Positions 15,931-24,017 of a stretch of DNA of 64,000 nucleotides are shown piece by piece. The DNA is taken from the NCBI GenBank assembly GCA_964354655.1, contig CAYHAL010000001.1, positions 1 to 64,000 on the forward strand, given 5' to 3'. Position 1 is the stretch's first letter. The number at the start of each line of letters is the position of its first letter. Made by a program: the position numbers and the translations under genes. The notes beneath the pieces were generated by a model. The model did no database searches, was not told the origin of the DNA, and was given only the letters and a program-made list of their open reading frames with translations. Source of the stretch: E44-bin46 sp964354655 (GTDB lineage Bacteria > Chloroflexota > Dehalococcoidia > Dehalococcoidales > E44-bin46).

Positions 15931-16650
15931 TTACCCCTGATTGGAGCTTCGCTCATTTCTTGCCTGACTCAAACTTCTCTTCAGCAATTCGTCAAAGGCA
16001 TCGAACCACTTTAGCTTGACCTCATCAGACCAAGATGGGTCAAAAGTGGGGAATTTTGTAAGTAACATTCCGTCCCAAGGCATTCTATTTGGAATTTCTT
16101 CATAATGTTGTGGAATTTTTGAGCCACGAATTGTCCTGGCATTTGTTCTTTTGGCAACTGCTCTCGTTCCAGCACTGATGTGTGCCGACCTCATCCGCCT
16201 AGCTATGAATGGAGACAGAGGTATTTCGGCATCGCTGGCTAGAGCAACAAAGAACTTAATGCACTTGCGGCTGACATCGCTGGTTAACTGGAATGTATCA
16301 TGAAAAATCTCCTGTAGCTGGGCATAAGTGGCAGTCTGGAGTTCAAACGACCCCTTTAGTACAAAATCAAAAGCTTCAAAGGCTATTTCCCTGATAAGTT
16401 CTGTCCTTTGGCTACCCTTAGCCAAAACTAGCTGCTTTAGCCGATCGGTTGGTATACCACCGGTATCTATAAGTCCCAAAAAACGTAGGGTTGCCATGAG
16501 CTGAGTGCCTGTGCTACCGGATAATCTCTCGCTCCAGTAACTCCGGTCAATCCTAGCTGGCATCCGATGTTGCAATTCGTCAATAAAGTTTCTGAAGGTA
16601 CGGTAGGACACATAGGGCGGTAAGCGCCTTCGAGACTTATCGCTGACCAT
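15931..16650 (-). CDS. DUF5343-family protein
   Basis: 239 residues. The start LPPYVSYRTFRNFIDELQHRMPARID matches the opening of DUF5343 proteins (YVSYKTFxxFLDxL...PxRID), with a helical N-terminal domain resembling a winged helix (FLGLIDTGGIPTDRL). Members occur scattered in bacteria, often alone or near mobile or defence genes; biochemical role unknown. The C-terminal third (FPTFDPSWSDEVKLKWFDAFDELL) is also characteristic. Convergent with the lipoprotein gene and divergent from the fts cluster. Confidence 0.8.
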   Translation of the reverse strand: MVSDKSRRRLPPYVSYRTFRNFIDELQHRMPARIDRSYWSERLSGSTGTQLMATLRFLGLIDTGGIPTDRLKQLVLAKGSQRTELIREIAFEAFDFVLKGSFELQTATYAQLQEIFHDTFQLTSDVSRKCIKFFVALASDAEIPLSPFIARRMRSAHISAGTRAVAKRTNARTIRGSKIPQHYEEIPNRMPWDGMLLTKFPTFDPSWSDEVKLKWFDAFDELLKRSLSQARNERSSNQG

Positions 16651-16791
16651 TGTACCACCTCAACTACTTCTGAAGCAGTATACCGTAATTGGATTGAAAT
16701 TTCAAGAGGCAGTTTTAATTTGGCACTGTGGTCTGCTTATGGAATTAGAATATGTAAATTTGGAATGTGAAAGGACAAAAGGGGACAAAAA

Positions 16792-16821
16792 TTGACTTGT
16801 GCATTTGGCACGCAATAGGAT
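16792..16821 (+). promoter_or_regulatory. Likely promoter of the fts cluster
   Basis: TTGACT, 18 bases, TAGGAT. The spacer contains the dyad GTGC-atttg-GCAC. Start codon of the first gene is 63 bases further on. Confidence 0.5.
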
Positions 16822-16883
16822 ATGTGACAGCATTAACAAACAATTAAGTAACAAAATAATCAAGAAAGGAGGAATTAATCTTC

Positions 16884-17096
16884 ATGGCGCCAGCAATAGA
16901 GTACCAAAAACTGATGACCGAGATAGTCTATATAAATTTGCCCGGTCCACAAGAGCCTATTCCGGGAATGACTGGTGGTGAATTGCTACATGGTTTCCTG
17001 GCAGGGCTTTATCACGCACCAAGCCCGGAGGCAAAGAGTTACATTGATCTTCTGTGCTCCCAATGGAACATCCATTACCGGCAACAAAAAGGGTAA
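16884..17096 (+). CDS. Small hypothetical protein upstream of ftsA
   Basis: 70 residues from ATG 16884 with AAAGGAGG 11 bases upstream. Sequence is soluble and unremarkable (PGPQEPIPGMTGGELLHGFLAG). No family recognised. It is read with ftsA (37-base gap) and has the better ribosome-binding site of the overlapping frames here, which supports it as a real gene. Confidence 0.6.
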   Translation: MAPAIEYQKLMTEIVYINLPGPQEPIPGMTGGELLHGFLAGLYHAPSPEAKSYIDLLCSQWNIHYRQQKG

Positions 17097-17133
17097 TTGA
17101 TGGCTCTTGGTAGCAGGCAAGTAAGGGGGAAAA

Positions 17134-18354
17134 ATGAAAAGGACTAAGATTGCTGCTATTGATGTTGGTACAACTAAGATATGTACCATCATGGCTGACA
17201 TCGATGGCAAGGGTGAGCTTCGTATCCTCGGTGTTGGCATAGCCCCGTCTTCAGGGCTGCAAAAAGGGCTGGTAACCAATTTCAACGAAGTTAAGGATTC
17301 AATCCGCCAGTCGGTAAGAAGAGCCGAACGGGTCGCCGGCTATAGGTTAGAATCAGCCTACATTAGTGTTACCGGTAGGCATATTAGCTCGGTAAATAGC
17401 CAAGGAGTTGTTGCCATTACCCGTAATGACCAATTGGTGCGCACTGAAGACTTAAAACGCGTTCTTGAGGTTGCTGGCAGCTCCAGAGTCCCCAGCGACC
17501 GAAAAGTGCTTCACGTTATCCCTCGCACCTATACTATTGATGGCCAAGTAGGGGTCAGGAACCCGGTTGGCATGCATGGCTTCCGCCTAGATGTTGAGAC
17601 CCACATTATTACCGCAGGGACAACCTCTGTCCAGAACCTGACCAAGTGCTTGATTAGCATCGGTATTAATATTGATGGTATGGTACTGGCACCACTAGCT
17701 AGTGCTGAAGCCGTCCTTAGCGAGGAGGAAAGACAAAATGGTGTCCTAGTCGCCGATATTGGTGGTGGCACCACTGGCATCGCTGTCTTTAAGGACAATA
17801 GCATCTATCATACCTCTGTCCTGCCCGTAGCTGGGGATCAAATCAGCCAGGATATTTCTGTTGGCCTGGGGCTTTCCTTTGACCTAGCCGAGGAGATGAA
17901 GAAGAAGTACGGGAATGTTACGCCAATCCACGAAGGTGAGGGCGAGAGCGATAGAACCCTGACCGAGGATGGGCATAGCATCTCCTACCTTGACCTGTCA
18001 GAGATTATTCGCATCCGCGTTGAAGAGCTCCTCCGGCTTGTAGTACTGGAGTTACCACAAAGTGAATATGCCGAGCTTGTTCCTTCAGGGCTGGTGCTTA
18101 CCGGAGGCACAGCCAATCTACCAGGCATTGTTGAACTGGGGCACCAAATAACCCGGCTTCCGGTAAGGATTGGTACCCCCCATAATCTCTACGGTATCTC
18201 GGATACCCTGCTTGACCCAGCCTGTGCTACCAGCGTCGGTCTCCTCTTCTGGAGTATAAAGGGCGAAGATGCCCAAAGTTGGCAAGCTAAAGAAGGTAAT
18301 ATCCAAAGCTTTGTTTCCAGAATTTTCCGCCCCTTCTTTAAATTGGGCAAATAG
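17134..18354 (+). CDS. ftsA: Cell division protein FtsA
   Basis: 406 residues. Actin-fold ATPase that tethers FtsZ to the membrane. AAIDVGTTKICTIMAD is the phosphate-1 loop; VADIGGGTTGIAVF phosphate-2; VLTGGTANLPGI the adenosine motif. The 1C domain (SxR...SVTGRHI) lies at about 80-160. The C-terminus ends in a short amphipathic helix with basic residues (FVSRIFRPFFKLGK), the usual membrane-targeting sequence. Ribosome-binding AAGGGGG; ftsZ follows 14 bases later. Confidence 0.96.
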   Translation: MKRTKIAAIDVGTTKICTIMADIDGKGELRILGVGIAPSSGLQKGLVTNFNEVKDSIRQSVRRAERVAGYRLESAYISVTGRHISSVNSQGVVAITRNDQLVRTEDLKRVLEVAGSSRVPSDRKVLHVIPRTYTIDGQVGVRNPVGMHGFRLDVETHIITAGTTSVQNLTKCLISIGINIDGMVLAPLASAEAVLSEEERQNGVLVADIGGGTTGIAVFKDNSIYHTSVLPVAGDQISQDISVGLGLSFDLAEEMKKKYGNVTPIHEGEGESDRTLTEDGHSISYLDLSEIIRIRVEELLRLVVLELPQSEYAELVPSGLVLTGGTANLPGIVELGHQITRLPVRIGTPHNLYGISDTLLDPACATSVGLLFWSIKGEDAQSWQAKEGNIQSFVSRIFRPFFKLGK

Positions 18355-18368
18355 AAACGGAGGGAAAA

Positions 18369-19478
18369 ATGGCGAAATCAAGTTATGCTGCCAGCCCAGC
18401 AAAGATTAAGGTTGTTGGACTAGGCGGGGCAGGTTGCAACGCAATCACCCGAATGGTTCGGGAGGAAATTCATGGTGTTGAATTCATCGGGATGAATACC
18501 GATGCCCAGGCTCTAGCTATTACGGAGGCACCGGTACGTATTCAGCTTGGTGAGCGGTGTACCCGTGGTCTGGGTGCCGGTGGTGACCATATAATGGGTC
18601 GGAAGGCCGCTGAGGAAAGCCTCGAGGAGATTAATCAGGCTGTTTCTGGTGCGGATATGGTGTTTATCACTGCCGGTATGGGAGGCGGTACCGGCACCGG
18701 GTCAATAGCACTGGTAGCTGAGATTGCTAAGCAAAGCGGTGCGCTCACCATTTCCGTGGTCACCAAGCCCTTCACTTTTGAGGGTACCCACCGCAGCCAA
18801 GTTGCTGAGGAGGGGATTATCGGCTTGATTGACAAAGTGGATACCCTGATTATCATCCCCAATGACCGCTTGCTTGACCTCTGCCAGCAAAAGACGAGTG
18901 TTGATGGTGCTTTCAAGTTGGCTGATGAAGTCCTTTGTCACGGGGTGCAGGCAATTGCTGAGGTAATCACTGTCCCCGGACTCATTAACCTTGACTTTGC
19001 TGACGTTCGGTCAGTGATGAGAGATGCCGGTCCGGCATGGATGTCTATCGGCCGGGGTTCTGGACAGAACCGGACAGTGGATGCTGCCACGGAAGCCCTG
19101 GCTAGCCCATTGCTGGATATCTCCATTGATGGGGCAACCGGGGTATTGTTCAATGTTACCGGTGGTAGTGACCTTACCCTCTTTGAGGTTAATAATGCTG
19201 CTGAGGCCATTCGACAAAGCGTTGACCCGGAGGCAAATGTTATCTTCGGTGTTGCCCTTGACTCCCGCATGGGCAATGAGGTCCGGTTGACCCTCATCGC
19301 TACTGGCTTTACTACTAAGGAGGCACTGGCTGGTGCCAGCCGGGAAAAGGAACTCATGCGCCTTCTTAAGGGTTTAAAGAGTGAGGAGCTTGAAGTTCCC
19401 TCTTTCATGCGGCAGCGCCATAGCCTTTCTGGACAACGGTTTCGCTCGATAAAGCCGGGGCCCAGTCGGGTTCGGTAG
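18369..19478 (+). CDS. ftsZ: Cell division GTPase FtsZ
   Basis: 369 residues. Tubulin-fold GTPase forming the Z ring. Tubulin signature GGGTGTGS at about 100, N-terminal VVGLGGAGCNAI, and catalytic loop T7 NLDFADVRSVM. The C-terminal tail is short; LEVPSFMRQ corresponds to the conserved peptide that binds FtsA, but it is followed by a basic extension (RFRSIKPGPSRVR) rather than ending there. Organised as ftsA-ftsZ without mur genes, as in wall-less Dehalococcoidia (inference). Confidence 0.97.
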   Translation: MAKSSYAASPAKIKVVGLGGAGCNAITRMVREEIHGVEFIGMNTDAQALAITEAPVRIQLGERCTRGLGAGGDHIMGRKAAEESLEEINQAVSGADMVFITAGMGGGTGTGSIALVAEIAKQSGALTISVVTKPFTFEGTHRSQVAEEGIIGLIDKVDTLIIIPNDRLLDLCQQKTSVDGAFKLADEVLCHGVQAIAEVITVPGLINLDFADVRSVMRDAGPAWMSIGRGSGQNRTVDAATEALASPLLDISIDGATGVLFNVTGGSDLTLFEVNNAAEAIRQSVDPEANVIFGVALDSRMGNEVRLTLIATGFTTKEALAGASREKELMRLLKGLKSEELEVPSFMRQRHSLSGQRFRSIKPGPSRVR

Positions 19479-19560
19479 TGTTCCCTAAGTGGCGATGTGT
19501 AAAGCGAACCCTACCGCCATTGGGCTGAGCTTGATACCAGAGTATAGGAAAGGAGCCGGC

Positions 19561-19908
19561 ATGACTACCTGCGAGATAGCCATTGATGAAAAACTGTGCC
19601 AATTTATAAAAAAGTACGCCGATGGACAGATGGAGATGGAACTCCTTGCTTGCTTGGGCAGGCACCCCAATGCCAAGCTTAGTAAACTTGCGATTTACCA
19701 TGTTCAGGACTGCAGGAAGGTTGACGTCTGTAGAGCGCTTGAAGACATGGCGGAGGCGGGTCTAGTGGATATACATATTCACAATGGAACGCTATTGTAC
19801 TCACTAACGACGAGCGAGGAGAAGCGTCAGCTGGTTATCAAATTGGCTACCCTTGGCTGGGGCCAGTGGCAACTTATGCTCAGGCATATAAGCGAAGAGA
19901 CAAAATGA
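19561..19908 (+). CDS. Winged-helix-like small protein downstream of ftsZ
   Basis: 115 residues from ATG 19561, preceded by AAAGGAG. Helices and a wing can be sketched: LLACLGRHPNAKLSKLAIYH, then VCRALEDMAEAGLVDIHIHNGTLLYSL, like a winged-helix regulator with recognition helix around 50-70. No exact family. 82 bases after ftsZ and followed by a strong terminator, so probably the last gene of the fts unit. Confidence 0.65.
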   Translation: MTTCEIAIDEKLCQFIKKYADGQMEMELLACLGRHPNAKLSKLAIYHVQDCRKVDVCRALEDMAEAGLVDIHIHNGTLLYSLTTSEEKRQLVIKLATLGWGQWQLMLRHISEETK

Positions 19909-20056
19909 CCAAATACCGAGGTCTAGCCTCTAGTTCAATCGCCTTGTCGTCGGCTAGAGTGTTTATTAGCTCTAATGGTTAATCTCTGTCCTCAGCGCTT
20001 AAAAACAAGCTTCTGATATTCATCACTTACCCCAAGTTAGTTTCATAGGTGCCCAC

Positions 20057-20115
20057 GTGCACAAAAAGGCAAGTTAAGTGTATTTGACTTGCCTTTTTGT
20101 GCACAATTTTTTTTT
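20057..20115 (+). terminator. Strong intrinsic terminator after the fts cluster
   Basis: Perfect 18-bp stem (20057-20074 with 20087-20104, arms GTGCACAAAAAGGCAAGT and its complement), loop of 12, then T9 at 20107-20115. It insulates the fts unit from the secreted-protein island. 19909-20056 holds no gene that I can see. Confidence 0.92.
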
Positions 20116-20146
20116 CGAGAAACAAAGATTTTCTCATTTTAGGGAC

Positions 20147-20238
20147 TTGACAAAAGTATTAATTTATGCTAATATGTTGACAAATGTCTCATTTTGTTGT
20201 ATAAGTATATTGACAAGAGTATTTTTTATTGCTCAATA
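20147..20238 (+). promoter_or_regulatory. Three tandem sigma70-type promoters
   Basis: TTGACA at 20147, 20177 and 20210, each followed after exactly 17 bases by a -10: TAATAT (20170), TATAAG (20200) and TCAATA (20233; CAATAT at 18). Three perfect -35 hexamers in 65 bases point to very high expression of the downstream RHH gene and giant surface protein. ACAAATGTC (20180-20188) follows the first -10 and matches an element seen after three other promoters in this window. Confidence 0.75.
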
Positions 20239-20376
20239 TGGGCATTACTATACAGTTATATAGATAGTTGTCACGGTGTCACCATTTAGCGACTGGAGGA
20301 GGGAATGGGGGCATGGAAGTGACGCTAGGGCTGATGAGTGCTGTCTATCCTTGGTCATCACTTTGGAGTTTGACAA

Positions 20377-20535
20377 GTGAGTATGAAACCAAGAAAACGA
20401 GTCAGCGTAAGTGTCTCGGAGGAGACGAAAGGGCTGTTGGATTCAATTAAGCATCGTGGTCAGAGTTACGATGGCTTGCTCCATGAGATAGCCATGCGTT
20501 GGAAAAGGATGAAGGAGGCAGAGGTAAAAAAGTAA
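20377..20535 (+). CDS. Small ribbon-helix-helix/antitoxin-like protein
   Basis: 52 residues from GTG 20377 (GGAG 9 bases upstream); ATG 20383 gives 50. Sequence MKPRKRVSVSVSEETKGLL then a helix LDSIKHRGQSYDGLLHEIAMRWKR: a basic beta strand followed by two helices, the ribbon-helix-helix or orphan-antitoxin pattern common in archaea and Chloroflexota. No toxin gene is adjacent. Its place under the triple promoter, ahead of the first giant surface gene, suggests a regulator of this island. Confidence 0.7.
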   Translation: MSMKPRKRVSVSVSEETKGLLDSIKHRGQSYDGLLHEIAMRWKRMKEAEVKK

Positions 20536-20593
20536 CAACTGAACGAGTGCTCACTGAGCAAGAATAAGAATGATTACTAATAGGAGGTGAGTA

Positions 20594-20644
20594 ATGTTCA
20601 GTAGGGAGTGTGAAGCTTAATCAAAGGAGGTGATGGCTATGTGA
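20594..20644 (+). promoter_or_regulatory. Leader mini-ORFs before the giant surface gene
   Basis: AGGAGG precedes an 8-codon ORF (ATG 20594 to TAA 20620). AAAGGAGG then precedes ATG-GCT-ATG-TGA (20633-20644), including a start-stop pair. A third AGGAGG serves the real gene at 20704. Such tandem ribosome-binding sites may load ribosomes, protect the mRNA or act as attenuation control. Confidence 0.4.
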
Positions 20645-20703
20645 AAAGGTTTGGAAAGGTTGGTTGTTTAAGGAGAAATCTAGTTTAGGAGGAATGAATA
20701 CTA

Positions 20704-23700
20704 ATGAAAGGAAAATTTAGGATTTTAGGGCTTGGGCTAGGAGTCTTTTCGGCGTGTGCCCTGATGCTGGCGTTAATACCAGCGGCTCCGGTCGCAGCCG
20801 CCACCGCCGTAACCAGTGTGAAGGTGGACTTTCCCTTTAACGATACCTCACCAAATAAAACCGGCACAAATGAGGGTAATGAATATTTGGTATACTTCAA
20901 GCCCACCACTGCCCTTGTCCGTGGCATAGACTATGTCACGGTGACCTTCCCTGACGGGACGGCAACCATGTCTGGTACTGCAGGGACGGGATACGCCTTC
21001 ACTGTCACCTCTGCAGATGCGCTGGATGTCCAATTCAGCACCGACTACGGCACCCTCGGCTATACAGATGCAACCTGGACCAAAATCACCGCTGATGGCA
21101 CCGTAGGTGGCTACCGGGTCAAGGTGAAGACACCGATAGACATAGCTGCTGGCACGGGTGTCTGGGTAAAATTTGACCCTGATGCCAGTGATAGCGTAAT
21201 TACATCGGCTAGCACTGCTGGCGTCAGCTACAAGGTATATGTGGCAACCACCAAGGATACTACTCCAGTACTATCCAGCGCCTTTTCCTTGGGTAGCGAC
21301 GAGGTTGATCTTCTTGTTGTCACGCCTTTAGTGACCACGGCTGGTGTATCGACGCAGTATATTGCTGCGTTTGACCCCTCAACCGAGGTGGGGATTGGGG
21401 GTACGGTGACCCTCAAGTTCCCCCTGGGGACGACGATCCCCACCAGCATATCCACCAGTGATGTCCTGTTCAGCGCTAATGGTACCGACTATAGCAATTC
21501 CACTGCAGCCACGGTTGATACCGACCTGAGGACGATTACCGGCACCACACCTATCGCACTTACGCCCGATGAGTCCACTAATAGGTATATGAAGATACTT
21601 AGCAGTGCTGGTGTGGCAAACCCCCAGACAGCCACTACGACCTCCAAGTGTATGATAAGCACCAGCACAGATGCTTGGTGGCAGCAGGAGGCAACTGGAC
21701 GCACAATTGCGGCTGGTTCAGCTACCAAGATAATACTTGCCAATGGTCAAATCGGTCTAGGGACTCCCACCTACTATTCCGATAACGCTACCATGATTAA
21801 CATGCTAAGCAGTTACATATATGTAACCATGGCCGACCAGTATGGTAACGCCAAGCTGGTGACCGGTGGGGTAACAGTGAGCCTGAGTTCATCCTCAGGG
21901 ACGGGGACGTTCTATGTCAATAGCAATGTCGCCCCCGGCTCAGGCGCTTATAGCTCAGCAACCAGTATCTCGGTGACCACGGCGAGTCCGTATACTGCCG
22001 CTCAGCAGGTGTATTACAAGGACACCACCGCTGGGACTCATACCCTTACCTTCTCGGCTGATACCTATACCTCTGCCACCTGGACAATAACTGTTGCCTC
22101 GGCGATTTCACTGTATGACGCCAGTAATAACCTGTTAAATACCTACGGAGCAAGCTCCACTTCGCCAGTGGCTGAGATTCTCGCCGGTTCAGGTACCGTT
22201 GGTACCACCCAGAAATACGGCGTGGACTACATAAATGATGCTATAACTGCGTCTATGGCTGGTGATACGGTGAAGCTGGGTGACGGCATATACGAGGTGG
22301 ATGCTACTGCGATTTCAGTGTCCAAGGCGATTACACTGACATCAGTAAATGGCGCATCGTCCACCACACTCAAGCCTACCGCTGATTCCCTCCATGCGAT
22401 ACAGGTGACCATCAGTGGCACTGCCACCAACCCGGTAATCATTAGTGGTCTCACCTTCGACCGGCTCAGGGCAGCTTACGAGTTCGACGCCGCGGTTATG
22501 AACGACGGGTATGACTACCTCACGGTGCAGAACTGCGTATTCAACTACGTAATACCGGACGAAGCCGGAAGCGAGCAAGCTGTAATCTGGGTCAGAACTG
22601 GTTCTACTACCATAACCTCATGCACCATAAGCAACAACACCTTCAGCAACTGCGTCGGCTTCAATGCCATAAGTGATGGTGCCGGAAGGACTGGTTCTAT
22701 TCAGTTTTACGATACCAGTGGTACCAGCAGCTTGACCGGGGTAACGGTAAGCGGCAACACCCTGACCGACTGTAATGACTACGGTATCGTGATTGGGGGG
22801 GGAGGTGTCCACAGTTACGCAGCCACCATTAGCAATAACACCATAACCAGGGGCTATAGCTGTATCGCCACGGCTAACCACGTCACTTCGGTTAGTATAA
22901 CCGGCAATACCATCACCGACGGTTACAACTACGGGATATTTGCTTCGGGTGATGATAACACCGGAATAACCATAAAGAACAACACTATAACCGGATGCGC
23001 CGCGACGAATGGAGCTATCTATATACCGAATGAGACTACTGCCGGTGTGGTTACTGTTCAGTACAACGACATAACCGGCACCAATAGCGAGGGTTATGCC
23101 ATCAAGATAAGCAATCCTGCTCACACTGACAGTGTCCATGGTGGTTTTGACTGCAAGTACAACTGGTTTGGTAGTGCTACTGGTCCGAACTACACTGCTC
23201 TGACTGGGGCCGTGGTTACCAAGTCTAACCCGAATGGAACCGGTGACAAGATCACCGATTATGTTACCTACTACCCGTGGCTGCATAAGTCCAGGGCAAA
23301 TGTGGTGGCAGACAATGCTTCCTACCAGGCGTGCACCATCAAGCTGGGTTCTGGCTGGAACACGCTGTCCACGCCGGTGAAGCTCATCTCAGCAGCTGAT
23401 AGCGTTGATGAGTTGATTCCGTCGGGCATGACCATCGGCTACTACTACGATAGCGGTTGGCAGCAGATAACCACTGGCTATGTGCTGAACCCGTGCAATG
23501 CTGTCTATCTCAAGATGAGCGCGGAAAAGTATGTTCTGTTCAAGTTTGACGCCAGTGCTTTCTCTACCCCGAGCAAAGCTTTGGCAGCGGGGTGGAACCT
23601 GATTGGTCTGGCAGCGCTTGACTCAGATGGCATGCATGCCGACGATGCTGTAGCTTCGGTGGCCAAGACAGCGGCTAACTTGCCTGGTTACTCTCAGGTG

Positions 23701-23889
23701 ATTAGCTCGTCAATAAATGCCACCCAGACAGACATGTACTACAACACCGGGACGAACTGGGTCGTCTCATACGGTCAGTCCACTGTAACTGACATGATGT
23801 TTGCTGGTCTGGGCTACTGGGTCTACATGCAGAATGCGGCTACTCTAGCCGGATTTGAAATCACTCCGATAGCACCAGACCTTGATTGA
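20704..23889 (+). CDS. Giant exported beta-helix surface protein, copy 1
   Basis: 1061 residues from ATG 20704. Signal peptide 1-33 (LALIPAAPVAAA). About 36-500 is beta-sandwich sequence with TVTFPDG and VKFDP motifs. About 515-860 is a right-handed beta-helix (NosD/PbH1-type repeats such as VSGNTLTDCNDYGIV and ATISNNTITRG). About 870-1061 is a 'GWN' domain (GSGWNTLSTPVKL; AGWNLIGLA; GYWVYMQNAATLAGF). The same architecture recurs at 25931-28703 and 29937-34012. No SLH, LPXTG or TM anchor is visible. Probably an abundant S-layer-like or glycan-binding surface protein, given the triple promoter. The overlapping antisense frame is a shadow. Confidence 0.88.
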   Translation: MKGKFRILGLGLGVFSACALMLALIPAAPVAAATAVTSVKVDFPFNDTSPNKTGTNEGNEYLVYFKPTTALVRGIDYVTVTFPDGTATMSGTAGTGYAFTVTSADALDVQFSTDYGTLGYTDATWTKITADGTVGGYRVKVKTPIDIAAGTGVWVKFDPDASDSVITSASTAGVSYKVYVATTKDTTPVLSSAFSLGSDEVDLLVVTPLVTTAGVSTQYIAAFDPSTEVGIGGTVTLKFPLGTTIPTSISTSDVLFSANGTDYSNSTAATVDTDLRTITGTTPIALTPDESTNRYMKILSSAGVANPQTATTTSKCMISTSTDAWWQQEATGRTIAAGSATKIILANGQIGLGTPTYYSDNATMINMLSSYIYVTMADQYGNAKLVTGGVTVSLSSSSGTGTFYVNSNVAPGSGAYSSATSISVTTASPYTAAQQVYYKDTTAGTHTLTFSADTYTSATWTITVASAISLYDASNNLLNTYGASSTSPVAEILAGSGTVGTTQKYGVDYINDAITASMAGDTVKLGDGIYEVDATAISVSKAITLTSVNGASSTTLKPTADSLHAIQVTISGTATNPVIISGLTFDRLRAAYEFDAAVMNDGYDYLTVQNCVFNYVIPDEAGSEQAVIWVRTGSTTITSCTISNNTFSNCVGFNAISDGAGRTGSIQFYDTSGTSSLTGVTVSGNTLTDCNDYGIVIGGGGVHSYAATISNNTITRGYSCIATANHVTSVSITGNTITDGYNYGIFASGDDNTGITIKNNTITGCAATNGAIYIPNETTAGVVTVQYNDITGTNSEGYAIKISNPAHTDSVHGGFDCKYNWFGSATGPNYTALTGAVVTKSNPNGTGDKITDYVTYYPWLHKSRANVVADNASYQACTIKLGSGWNTLSTPVKLISAADSVDELIPSGMTIGYYYDSGWQQITTGYVLNPCNAVYLKMSAEKYVLFKFDASAFSTPSKALAAGWNLIGLAALDSDGMHADDAVASVAKTAANLPGYSQVISSSINATQTDMYYNTGTNWVVSYGQSTVTDMMFAGLGYWVYMQNAATLAGFEITPIAPDLD

Positions 23890-23928
23890 CAGTCTGCAAC
23901 GGGAGGGACAGGCTGGTCAACCTAGGAT

Positions 23929-23960
23929 GGGGGAGGGGGACCCCCAACTCCCCCTCCCCC
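23929..23960 (+). other. All-G:C intercistronic hairpin
   Basis: GGGGGAGGGGGA (23929-23940) pairs perfectly with TCCCCCTCCCCC (23949-23960) around loop CCCCCAAC. Followed by AAAATTTT rather than a T tract. Exceptionally stable; likely an mRNA processing, stabilising or partial-termination element lowering expression of the next gene relative to the giant protein. Confidence 0.65.
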
Positions 23961-24017
23961 AAAATTTTAGTAGATATTGGGGACATAAAACAGGAAGACA
24001 AAATTGGGGAGGAAAAT

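Noticed and set aside
20268..20450. 60-codon frame in the promoter region before the first giant gene
   Set aside because: Conflicts with the well-formed small RHH-like gene at 20377-20535 and lies over promoter-proximal sequence; no recognisable protein features.
22618..23286. Minus-strand open frame (222 codons) opposite the first giant protein
   Set aside because: Antisense of beta-helix repeats; no signal, motif or ribosome-binding site.
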